Source: Bicyclus anynana
Lineage: Eukaryota; Arthropoda; Insecta; Lepidoptera; Nymphalidae
Assembly: GCF_947172395.1 (NCBI RefSeq)
Contig: NC_069083.1
Location: forward strand, 2,264,501 to 2,328,500
Direction of reading: 5' to 3'
Length of the DNA: 64,000 bases
The notes beneath the pieces are model-generated. The model was not told the origin of the DNA and made no database searches. It saw only the letters and a list, made by a program, of their open reading frames with translations. Shown here piece by piece: positions 35,221 to 47,700 of this stretch. Positions within the stretch are counted from its first letter, which is position 1. Each line of letters begins with the position of its first letter. Position numbers and translations under genes: made by a program.

Positions 35221-35569
35221 TTTAGAACTAGGACATGCACACGACGTTGTCCGCGATATTGTTGATTAATTCATTGTATGTAAAGTTTCGAAAATGTCCG
35301 TCTATTAGCTTAATTGGCTTTTATGGGTACAATACATTTACATGACTAATCCATACAATCTGGCATGCACCAATTGTCGATCAGAGTAAGCAGTTGGAGG
35401 ACAAAATTATATTAAAATATGAAATCAACAGAAATAACTTCTTGATCTGTTGTTAAGAACATGAAAAAATTAAAAATGCTGAAGTTTTTAAAAAAAATAT
35501 ATAAAATTCTGCATTGGCCCGATCTGGAAATCGAATTTATAATAACCTTTTAATTATAAACTAGGCTAC

Positions 35570-35900
35570 ACTAAATGTTGCCGCACACGGGTCACATACG
35601 ACACAAACGCCTCTACAAGAAGCAAGAAGTGACCACAAAAGTAGCTGAAGCGCGCGACAGCTACTTGTGACCGGTGGTCGACACTTGTGGCTGCTACTTT
35701 TTTAACCCATACAATATACATGCAGCGTTTTTTGTCGGCGTTTAGTGGCCGGTGCGGGCCACAAGAAGCGAGCAGCGACGATTGTAGAATTTTCGGTCAC
35801 CGGCGTCAACCGTGTCCATATAAAATGCATGAAAACTACAGGAAATATGCCAGCAGCGGCGTTTTGTGGTGGCTCCTATAGCTTATACCACGCTGTTCCA
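35570..35900. other. GC-richer segment, possible palindromic element
   Basis: The composition differs from its surroundings. Related words occur in both orientations (gtgaccacaaaagtagctg, gacacttgtggctgctactt, gtgaccggtggtcgac). Small frames here have no motif. Element ends are not resolved. Confidence 0.35.
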
Positions 35901-35956
35901 GTGCTGGTGGGCTCAATACACTACAACTTTTATGCTTATACTGACCTAATATCTGT

Positions 35957-38768
35957 TTATCTATTAAATATAACAGACCAAGGCAACTCTGTCAACTTTG
36001 TTATATGAAACCTTTGTTTAAAAGGCATAAGTCTATCCAACGCCTCCTTCTCTGGCACTGCTTTAGGTTTCCGTGGATAGAGGTATTTGCAACAGCAAGA
36101 CTTTTCGTTTTCAGTGACGTTTTTGTGTCCAATATCAGACATCATGATAGAGTTATACACGTAGTCTATGGGTGTGGCTGTCACTATGTAGGAGTAAACT
36201 TGTTTGTTCTCCGCTTGTAGTTGTTCCATCTTCTCGAATATAGTGCCCCATGTCAAGTTTGGGTCTAACACTTGAACGTTGATTAGCACCTGAAAGAAAT
36301 ATGTATAAGACAATCAAGACACGCGTCAATTTTTAGCAAAGCAAACGGGACTATTGACTCCCTAATAATTTCAAATCTATTTAACATAAACACATGAAAG
36401 GACAACGGGTTCCAAAATATGTAACTATACTATTTACGAGTTCAAATATTAAATGGAGTGTAAAAGATTATGGTCTCTAGTTTACGATATTAAGGGTCAC
36501 ATTATTGTGGGGATTGTCCTCATTTTCAAAAATCGAGTCAGAGTCAAAATGTACAGTCTACAGTGGAAAGCGCTTGTCTAAACAACGGTGCCTATTCATT
36601 TTGTCTTGAAGATCGTACTTACATACGAGTAGGTAGGTACCTTGTGTAAAAACTGATGAACTCAAACGAAACGAATTATTACCTCTGACATATCATTAAT
36701 GACAAAATTGTTGAAGTATTTCAAAAACATCTGTTCAACGTTGACATCATCCTTCAAATGCACAACCACGGTGTAGCCTTTGACGGTGTAGCGAGCGACG
36801 AGGTTGTCAACATGGTCAATGTCGAGGATGCAGCCTTTCATCAGGATCGCTAGCCGGTTGGTAACGGGCAAGTGGCTTTCAACGCTGAAAATCAAACAAT
36901 ATTCTGGTAATAAGCCTACATAAATCTGAAGGATATCGACGAACCTTTAGTGACCTTTTAGAACTGTTAGACTTCTTCAGCGTAGGCTTTTAAGGCGTTA
37001 GTTATTATTTCCTTCACCTAACTGAAAGTTGCTCATGATAATATAAAAAGGTAATCGGTAGGATAGAAACCTATAGGTAAGGATGTGGTTAGACGTGATT
37101 TACTTGACGAAATAATGAAAAAAAATCAAAATTTACGCACTTTTGCAAAGTCCAGTTTGACCAAGTAAGTATTTGTAGAGACTACCACTGGTTTGGAAGG
37201 CAGGTTCTGCTGAGCTGGCCAGATAAATTTATTCCATTTTAATCGCGCGCGGATTATACTCGACCTACACGAAGAAAGTCGGAGCTTCAACGATTGACCC
37301 GAAAACTAAATCTACGCGCAAACATAGCGCGTTAGACCGATTATTTATAGTACTTCTCCAAAACTGAAGTTCGAAGCTTCAACCCTAACCTTATTCTAAA
37401 GTAATGAGGGTTCCATTATTGATGACGGATGATTTACCTGGACGAACTAATCACAATGGCGTGTCCACGTTTTCTCAAGTTGTACAATATGTAGTACATA
37501 GCGCGTTGGACCGAGTATTTCTGGTAGGCCGTGTATTCGTCCAGCACGATCACGGGCGGAGCACCCACGGTGGCAGCCGCGAAGTTCAACCGAGTCAGGT
37601 CAGTAGAGCTGAGGTGTTCTATAATAGTATCCGCTTGACCGTGGAAACCTGGGTCATTATAGTAATTGAGACTAAGAAAAATACGGCAAAACTGTAAGGG
37701 TTCCTTGTGAACTACTAGTAGAATAGTTTCCCACTCACCGAGAGCATCAATATAGTTCATGACTTCGTGCCGTAAGTGCTTGCGAGGCACGCCGCGGATG
37801 AGAGCCAGCATCTCCAGTCCGCTGAACACCGTCATCCACAGCGGCAGAGGGTGGAGACCAGAACACAGTGCCACATTTTGGGCGTACTGCCGTCACATGG
37901 AAAGTTCGTTTTGATCAAAGACAAATCAGCGCAGCGCTTACAATTTAACCTGTAGCCATGTAACATAATATCCATTCTCTTTTTTATGAAAGACGGGCCC
38001 GCGCTTGATTACAATTAGGTAGGTACGCATGATGTAAAATAATAAAGAGGTCTAATTTTATTTTAATGAATTTTTAGTTAAAATTTTGGAATGGAGACCG
38101 ATTTTACGTAGGTACGTATTGTGTATCTCGGAGATTCAATATTCCATGGGATTTGTGAAATTTCTAAATTTCTATTCTATTGTATTCTATTCTATTCTAT
38201 TCCAAAATTAATATCACGTGTCTCAGACGGTGAAAGAAAAACATCGTGAGAAAACCTGCATCCCTGAGAATTTTCTTAATTCTCTAGTCTGCCAATCCGC
38301 ATTGGACCAGTATAAGGGCAAGCCTAACCGCTCTCATTATGAGAGCAAACTTGTGCTTAACAGAGAGTCGATATGGATTGACTATGATGAATGATGATGA
38401 AAGAGTTTCACAAAATTGTACATACATGATGGGGATTACTGTTTAATCTCCATTTAGATAAACACCATAGATCGCCATCTGTTGTCATTTCATATCCTGC
38501 AAAATGAATTTTTAGCTATCACAAAAAAAGGCTAACTTACATATTTAATTAATCCTAGTCTAAATGCTACACATACAAATCATAACCTATTGCTTACCCG
38601 CTAGTATTTCACACAATCTCAGCCTTCCATGTTCTGCTAGACCCGAGATGCCCAAAACTTCTCCTTTTCCCACACCTAGGTGCACATTCTTTACAATATA
38701 CTTCTCGAATCTTCTCTGAGAGATATTGCACGCTAAAAGATATTCGCCGAACGTGTCCACTCTGTCTT
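35957..38768 (-). CDS. ABCA-like gene, second nucleotide-binding domain and C-terminus, ATPase motifs mostly lost (exons 26-31)
   Basis: Walker A GPNGAGKTT is replaced at equal length by GLAEHGRLR, so the key lysine is arginine and the flanking threonines are gone. The Q-loop GYCPQ is ALCSG. The signature YSGG is LSST. Walker B is the best preserved motif: PPVIVLDEY keeps Asp-Glu but is followed by TAYQK instead of the D-loop TTGMDP. The H-loop TSHS is SSSS, coded across the intron 29 junction. The surrounding scaffold is clear (LALIRGVP, then NRLAILMKG, then YTVVVHLK). The last exon ends with a tail of about 60 residues that includes a CCCKYLYPRKP cluster. Exons 28 and 29 are separated by a 90-bp intron that contains no in-frame stop. 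Confidence 0.82.
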
Positions 38769-41700
38769 CTAAAATAATATAAGGGGAATAATAAAAATTC
38801 TAATTCGTCCTCTATCAGGCAATCAGAATCATATTTTCCACTAAAGGATGATATTACAATCCTCTATTATACATTCTTTATGCAACTTGGACCCTAGTAT
38901 TAGTAATAATTAGCTCAGATTTAGGTATTTAAATTAGGCTTAGTTTACAAGCACTGTTGAAACGTCAGGTAATGTTATTAGATAATGGTGATAATTAAAA
39001 TCCAAAACTTAAAATTAAAGTTACGGGGGGCTTCAACTCCTCAACTTCCTGGGATACTCTGGGGTACTCAAATCCTGGGATAAATCCTGAAAACTCCAAA
39101 ATCAATTTAAGGAGACTCCGTAGAGTATCCTAAGTGTGAGAGAATACAGGACATTAAGTTTTATCAGGCATATTAGAGACTTGGTCGCTAACTATGGGCC
39201 TCATAAGAAAGCTCAGAGTCACACAGCGGGCGATGGAACGTTATGTATAGAATATCTCTGCATGATCGAATCAGAAATGAGGAGATCCGCAGAAGAACCA
39301 AAGTCACTGACATAGCTCAATGAGTTGTGAAGCTGAAGTGGCAATGGGCGGGGCACATAGTTCGAAGAGTCGGAGCTAGAAAGCGCAGTGTTGGTCGACC
39401 CCCACCGGTGGACTGACGACACTAAGCGAGTCGCAGGGATTCGCTGGATGCTGGTAGCTCAGTGTCGTGATGTTTGGAAGTCCCTACAAAGANNNNNNNN
39501 NNNNNNNNNNNNNNNNNNNNNNNNNNNNNNNNNNNNNNNNNNNNNNNNNNNNNNNNNNNNNNNNNNNNNNNNNNNNNNNNNNNNNNNNNNNNNNNNNNNN
39601 NNNNNNNNNNNNNNNNNNNNNNNNNNNNNNNNNNNNNNNNNNNNNNNNNNNNNNNNNNNNNNNNNNNNNNNNNNNNNNNNNNNNNNNNNNNNAAACACAA
39701 TGCATTCACTGTTGTACAAAAAATATTTTCTTGATCTTAATAAACGCATACGCCATATTGAACTGAGGCGACAGGGTCAAGAAATTCAGCATGTAGTCCA
39801 GTGTGTTACCAAAAAAAAGCTTCGCTATGACAGTAGTTTCTCCTGTAAAGTTAATTTATGTTAGATACATACTGCCTAACGTGTCATATCAGGGACACAG
39901 AATCAAGACCGGGAGCCGCAGCAGAAAAAGCTAAAACCGGTAAGTGGCACAATTATTACTTTTGCGGTGGAGACCCTTGGGCCATGTAGCACTGTCAGTC
40001 AGTCGCAGTGCCAAAAAAAATCCCTCCGCATTATTTCACCGCGGCTAGTTGCTGTCTGTCTGCAGTCTGGTGACAAAAGGTATGTTGATCGCGATGAGCA
40101 TAACATCATGCCAATCGCACCGACACACGATAAGTTTTATCGGATTGTGTGCAGTGCATATATGGAGCTCTTTTCTGCATTTTAGCGCAATTGGGTATAT
40201 TGCCTTAGTGTGCTTCTTCTAATATCCTACATCATATGGACGACATCATCAGCATCATTCATTCATCATCATTAACAAACTATATTCGGCTAACTGTTGA
40301 GTAGATACGAATTTCTCTCAAAATGAGAGAGGATAGGCCTTAGTCCACCATGCTGACTCAATACGGATTGGCAGACTTCACACACGTAGAGAATTAAGAA
40401 AATTCTCATTTGTTCTCACGATGTTTTTTCTTCACCTTATATATTATACTCTGTGTCCATCTCAAACGATGGACACAGAGTATAATTAGGTCACACTGTT
40501 AAAGAATCCCTCACCAAACACGACGTTAAGCATCACGTAGGCCATCATGTTGAGGGACGTTTGAGAGCTCATGCTGAACAGATACGCTTGTGGAATACAG
40601 CCTACTCCGTACACAGTGAGCATGAGCGGCACCACCACTGAAACCATAGCAGTAAAAAAGTTTTATATATAGACTAAGAGCTCGTAAACCCCAAACCTTC
40701 GTCATTTTTTAAAAGCTGAAAGTTTGTCAGCTCATGCTCCTACCATAAGTAAGTACGGTAGCCAATTATGGAGTTTGGGTTGTGGTGGCTTTGGGAGGTA
40801 GCAGGTTTTTAAGGTAATACTATTGATTTGAAACTTCAAGGATCTCTAAGGATAAGGATTCGAAGGGTTTTCAAAAAATGGAATCTCTGTCATTCATTTC
40901 TGTTGGAATACGGAGATAAAAATAGCCATAATCATAGTCATAACTACCACTTACAAATTTTATCAATAGAAAGCCATGTTGGCTTTCCTTATAATAAAAA
41001 GCCAGGTTAGCTTATAATCCAAAGTACTCAAAAACTTTACCACCTTACAATATTAGTATAGATTACCAAGGTCAGTATAATAGAACGTTCGGGGTGCCAC
41101 GAGTGCCATGATGACTATCATGGCTGCCGTCATCAGGATGACGAGGAAGAAGTACAGGATGACGTCGTACACGAACAGAGTGAACCAGTAACGCGCCGGA
41201 GAGAAGTTCGATGCGTGACTCTACAAAAGAGTAGTGAGAGTGTTAAGAAAAGATTCAAAAGAGAGTAATTTAGATTAATTATTATCAGCCTATTTTAAAG
41301 GAAATAGGGAAGGAAAAACATGGTGAGGAAAACTGAGAATTTTCTCATTTCTCTACGTGTGTCTTTTGCCAATCCGCATTGGGCCAGCGTGGTGGACTAT
41401 TGGCCAAACCTCTTTCATTCTGAGAGGAGACTCATGCTCAGCAGTAAGCCGAATATGGGTTGATAATGACGATGATGATGATGATTTTAAAGGCAGACTA
41501 CGAAGTCAGGCCTCCCTCCCTATAGGAAAGTGTATATGGAACTTAGATCTATCAAGCTGCTCTGAAGGGGGTAGCAGGCTTAGAGAAATATTTTTCTCTT
41601 CGACGATAACTATCGGGACCGAGACTTAACGTGCTCTCTACTACTTAACCTAAAGAACTATCTTTAATATCTTCTTACCTGCGTATGCCTCACAAATCCA

Positions 41701-44700
41701 CTTTCCTTTGAGGGTATGATAGTGATATGAGATATTGTCAATATAAGTAGGAACTGTATCAATATCGGAGGAGCGGAGGCTGTTTTTAACCACTGCGAAC
41801 AAACTTCTAGTTAAATAATGACAAATTATGTCAAGTACTCACGTGTGGCACGTCGATCCTTTGTCTACAAACGCTAACGTTTCGAAAACTAAAAAAATGT
41901 ATTGTATGAAGCGTTTATTAGATAGTAAAATATAAAGTACAAAAAGTGTCGACATTTAGCTTACAGTAGAAAGGTCCAATGTCATGGGATAGTCCGTGAC
42001 TTGTATGGTGGCGTCCAGGGCGCCGGTGTAGTGTCGTATCAACGCCATGTAGGCGCGCGCCAGGGCTCTGGCGGCCGCGCCGTGGTCGTGGTGCAGTGGA
42101 CTGTACAACACCTTCATCTTGGGAGAATATAACAAGGACTGTAGGAGCACAATAAGACTAACTTCTTAAACTTACGCTTAAAACGGCCATAGAACTAGTG
42201 ATTGAAAGCTACACTTTAAATAAACATCTATTGGTTCTAGGTATAAGCGACAGTCCTCTGTGCAGAGCATGTATGGAGGAAGAAGAAGAATGCAGCTTTT
42301 TTTGCAGCAAGCTCGGCTGGCTGGACTGTATTAGAAATTGACCAATATCTGCTGACCTCTCCAACCAAATCAAGTTTGTGCTAAGTGGATACCATGAAAA
42401 GGCGTTTCAGGACGTTTCGAATTAGAGCTGGTTTCTTTGATTTTAAAGAAAATTTGAATTTTTAGATGCTTAATTAATGACTTAATAGATTGTCAGTGAA
42501 ATTGACATTGTAAGACACTAAAGTTGAATGATGACAATGATGGGCAAGGTGTTCCCGAAACCAATCCTGCAGTCTCAAGTGGATACTGTCTAAAGGCCTC
42601 TCTGACGGAGCTGACGTAGAGAAATACTATAGTTTAACCAGTAACGATTTTAAATTTAATAAGTAACGTTTTCTAAGAAGTATTAACGATTTCAGCTATG
42701 CGACGTTTAAGCGATTTGCTTGTAATTCTGTCAAGATTTTCTACAAAAAATAAAATTGTTAGTTAAAAATAGAACTTGAATCAGGTTAGGAATGAGTAAG
42801 TCCTTTAGAATTACTCGTTCCTAACCTAAATTAATAATCATACTTACAGCAAGGGAGTCGTTTGCAGAATTGACCTCTAGGCCGTAAGCAAATATGTAGA
42901 CGTAATCTTGTGGCGAATATATGGCGCGGTTCACGAGATATTCAGTCAAGCTCTGTCAAAATTTAAACAGAATTGTTAAAACGTATGTATTTATAGACGT
43001 TAATTTTCGAAAGTTTTGAAGAAAGAATAATCAATGTTTTGCTAGTTTGGATTCCTTATTTCTTTGAAGAATCCGTTTGGCATCGCGACACAAAAATAAA
43101 ATACCTACTCTACAAATAACTTTCGCCAATAAAATTCGCCATGCAAATTCAGATCATGTTTATGAATTTTTGAGAAATTACGCTTCGTAAAGAATACCTA
43201 AAATAAATTTATTGATTTTGGTCAAAATAGATATTTGATAAATACAATGGACATACAAAGAAAAGGTCAAAGTTATAGAAAATCTAGATATGAAATATCG
43301 ACATTTCCAGGGTATCATAAAGGCATTTAGCAGAAACATCAATCTAACAAATTTTGTCAGTGCAATCGAGAATAATAAATTTATTTACTAGTAGATTGTC
43401 ACAACAACATAAGTGGAAATATTATAACTTGAACGACTGACCTCTGGTGCTAAGAGCGCCGTATAACTCATACGTCTTACTTCTTTTCCTGTCGCTTTAG
43501 TTTCAGACATTACATACCTTTAAAGAAAATATTTAAAAAATATCTCTTTAACTGCAGCCATTTATGACTATTAAAATATTACAAGAGAATTTCAAAAATT
43601 CAATACTAACGCATTCGCCACCGATAACGCATTGGTGGAATTATCACATTTGAGTATCAAATTAGTCTTCTGTTCCAATGCCTCCACAGTTAATACCTGT
43701 ATTAGAAATAACCTTAAAATCATTAGTGTCATCATTAACAGCCGATGGACGTCCACGGCTGGATATAGGCCTCTTGCACCTCATGGACCTTCAAGCACAA
43801 GGTCTCGAGCCGCCAGCATCCAGTGTAAACATTTTGGTTATCTAACTAATCATTGTCATCATTAACAATCCGACGAGGTCCCCGATATCTGACGTCACCC
43901 AGACGTGGGCTTTTTAACTCATGATCTCGGGGGCGCCCGGACTGATACACTCAGGCCAAAACACCCTTTCCGAACGGCCCTCTAAGTCGAGGTCCGAGTC
44001 TCAGAGGAGACGCCCTTAGAGAGTCGTTCCGCCCATCTACTCTGCTTCTGCCTTCGGGCCCCATCAGGCGATGCTTCTGCGCTCGCCTAAACACCCCGGT
44101 GACGCCGCTGAGGTCCCATAAGGAGCCTACGGCACTTACACAATCAGAAACAAAAAAAATTAACAATCCATATTCGGAGCATTGTTTAGCATGAGTTTCC
44201 TCTCAGAATGAGTGTAGTTAGGCTGATAGTCCACCACGCTGACCCAACACAGATTGGCAGACTTATTAGGCACACACGTAGAGAATTAAGAAAATCCTCA
44301 GGTATTGAGGTTTCCTCACGATGTTCTTCCTTCAGCGTTTGAGACACGTGATTTAAATTTTATAACTGAAAAGCTGCTGTAGGTGCATGCCCCGGACCGT
44401 ATTCGAACCCGCCCCCTCAGAATCGAAAGCAGAGGTCCACTGGGCTAGTTAAAAATACCTCGCCGTGTATGCTGGTTTTAGTAACTTTGTGAGTCTCCAT
44501 CTCTGCAAGGACGGAAGAAAGTGATCTGCCCATAAAAACACCGGCTACCAGGGCCGATAAAATCTGAAAACAAAATTAAAGAAGTCAGAACTTAGGAAAC
44601 ATGAAACAGTTATAAGTATAAAAAAAAATTATTAATGGATTTATTAATGCAAAAATATCATTATATATACATTGGATGGATTTGAATACAGCCCTTTCCA

Positions 44701-47700
44701 CGTTCGAGGAACTGTAAACATATTTTAAACATATTTTTAATATTAATATTATCTTATTAATTATTAGCAGGTTTATTACAGTGAGATTTCAAAATATCAT
44801 CATACATGGTAAGAAAATGGAAAATAACTCACCGTAACAATAAAATAAAATCTGTAGTGATGGTAAAACGTGAAGAACTTCCATCCCATGTATACCAATT
44901 CATCCATGTTCCCAAAATGGTTCCTCCGTCGCTTCCATGTTACAGTCTCTGTTCATTTACAATTAGTTTACCGACTTTAAAAAAGGAAGAGGTTCTCTAT
45001 TCGACGCGTATGTTTTTTTTTAATTTTTTTCATTTAATGTTTGTTACCACATAACTTCGTCATTTCTTAACCAATTTTGAAAATTATTTTTTTTTATTTG
45101 AAAATAGGTCTAGTAATTTTGTGTTAAAATTAAAATAACGAAATTGACCATATTGTGGCGCTTTCGTTCATTATGACTAGGACACACTAAAACCAGAAAA
45201 ATGTCACACATATATAGATGCGAGTGCCTTACTAAGAACTACAGTATGTTACAGGTTCCTCGATTACATGTGGTATAAACATTCATTATTTAGGTTATTG
45301 TAGAGAGGGGAGGTATCAATGTTGGTATAAATAAGAGGGTATTTGATGACTTGAGCTCAGTTCTTTGTTAGGCAGCGTAAACGCCGTCACGCTGCCAGTC
45401 GCGTTTGTGTTGAGGTTGTTGATATTGTTTTGTGTTACTGTTTAGTATGGAGAACATGTCGGGCAGAGAAGGTGAGTGTTGGCTAGTCGAAAGGGATCCC
45501 TTAAACCTACTCACAAGTCCTGGGATCTACTCGAGATGTTTCCTCTACCACAAAACAATAGTTCAATCGCTGTCGCTGCTACCGTCACGTCACATGTAGT
45601 AAAGTGAGTTACCAGCAATGTTGTTCAATGCATCCTTAACTATCCCGCGCTCAGTCAAACTGGTCACATGGATCGAAGCTCTGGACTCTGTTATGGCCCT
45701 TTAAAAAAACAAGTACCTATCTAAAAATAGTATATAAATAAGTACCTCTTCTTTTATAATATATTTTCAATTTTTCTTCACATTTTTTTAAATACCAACC
45801 ATCTATTACCGTAGGGAATAATGTAAAATAAGGTAGGTAATGGATATTGCCCAGTTGACAATGTGACTTTCGTTAACAATGGTTAACAAAATGGTTTTGG
45901 CTGGTGGTAGGATTCAGCCGTGGCTAGTTACCACCCTACCGGCAAAGACGTACGGCCAAGCGATTTAGCGTTCCGGTACGATGCCGTGTAGAAACCGAAA
46001 GGGGTGTGGATTTTCATCCTCCTCCTGACAAGTTAGCCCGCTTCCATCTTAGACTGCATCATCACTTAGCTTGTAGTTAGAATAAAAAAAAATACGAAAC
46101 AGGAATGCGAAAAATGCGGTTGTTATTGAATTGATGTTATTAAATTAGGGGGTTAATCAACGATATTTATCGTTGGGGTTAATATAAATCAAAATTAGTG
46201 AACAGGCCAGCAGGTAAGCTAGGTGTGGACATCTATTGTATTTTTCCAAAACCGTAATTTATCATTAATGATATAATTTAAAAAATAATCACAATAAAAT
46301 GTTAACCACCACCATCTTAAGAAATCTTACCTATTACAGACCTCTTCGGTATCAGGTACGCTTATATTTATAGAAATAATTCCATATTTGATCGAATGCT
46401 CTGTAAGGTCCTTGACCAGACTAGCGACGTCAGCCGTCGGGCGGGCGGGCAGTCGCAGGATGAGCAAGGAGCCTAAATGAGCTCTGACAGTTGCGCCCGC
46501 CTCAGATGCTCTGCCGAGCAAGTTGGAGACATTCTCCTCTGTCTCTCTGCCGCCGCTACGGAATGTTATACGGATGCGATATTCACGGCCTGAAATTAGT
46601 CTGTCAGTCAACATCCTTAAAGGTACTGACCAAAGTTACTGGGCGTAATGTACCATTTGCAGCGAGCATGTTACGTTACGCCGTGTGCTAAATATCTGTA
46701 AATCAGTGTAACATGCTCGTTGCTAGTCCGTGCTCCAGATTTACTACTGACGTACTGACTGAAGCGCGAAACACTCTAAAAAACCGACAACGGAGTGGAT
46801 CACTTTGCGTGCGAGCGCTTTGTTTTTTTTGTTTTTTTCGTAGTGACTGCACGAACACTCGCTTTGTAACACGTTACATTACGATACCAGTACTGTGAAG
46901 TTACGCCCCGTAACGTCGGTCAGTACCGACCTTAATATTTCATCATCATTATTAACAACTCATATTCGGCTTATTGATAAGGACAGGTTTCCACTCAGAA
47001 GAGAGAGGTTTAGCTGTCCACCACGCTCCACGGTCCACCACGCTTGCCCAACTTCACACACATTAAGAAAATTCTCAGGTATGGTATGTAGGTTTTCTAA
47101 CAATTTTTTTCCTTCACCGTTTGAGACATGGCAAATTTAATTTCTGAAAATGCACATAAATGAAAAGGTGCATGCCCCGGACTGCATTCGAATCTACGTC
47201 CTCCTTAATACCTATCTAAACTAATATTATACAGAAGTAAGATTTGTTTTTCTTTATTTGTTTATTAGGAATAGGCTCAGCGAAACTACTGGGCTGATTT
47301 TAAAAACTCTTTCAGCAATTGAAAACAACATTTTTAGCGAGTAATCCTGTATTCTCACGGGAATGGGTAATACGCTGATAAAACCGCAGGGGGTCTGCTA
47401 AACTATTTAAAGTAATTTAGGTATTCGATTGTTTATTCCCAATTTCGCCGACCATAGCTTGCGACCAATTTTGATCAAACATAATATCTTCTTTAGCTAT
47501 TATATTAGATGGTATTTTTTTTTTTTATTCTTTACAAGTTAGCCCTTGACTACAATCTCACCTGATGGTAAGTGATGATGTAATCTAAGATGGAAACGGG
47601 CTAACTTGTTAGGAGGAGGATGAAAATCCACACTCCTTTCGGTTTCTACACGACATCGTACCGGAACGCTAAATCGCTTGGCGATACGTCTTTGTCGGTA

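Larger units (their letters stand above)
44949..46330 (-). other. Intron interval with a probable unseen ABCA-like exon
   Basis: Exon 15 ends in phase 2 and exon 16 starts in phase 1, so either a linker exon of suitable phase lies here or one border is different (a weak GTCTGT donor after GAAGAG combined with the acceptor two bases downstream would restore phase). I could not find a convincing exon. The interval holds a SINE copy at about 45900-46090 and a plus-strand promoter-like sequence at 45326-45362. Confidence 0.4.

Noticed and set aside
39388..39864. Frames that run through the N block
   Set aside because: Artefacts of translating N. Only the minus-strand sequence at 39710-39842 has exon features.
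42118..42138. Alternative acceptor (CCCAAG) making exon 21 start at ATGAAG
   Set aside because: The upstream acceptor CTCCTACAG gives a better polypyrimidine tract and keeps the frame in phase with exon 20.
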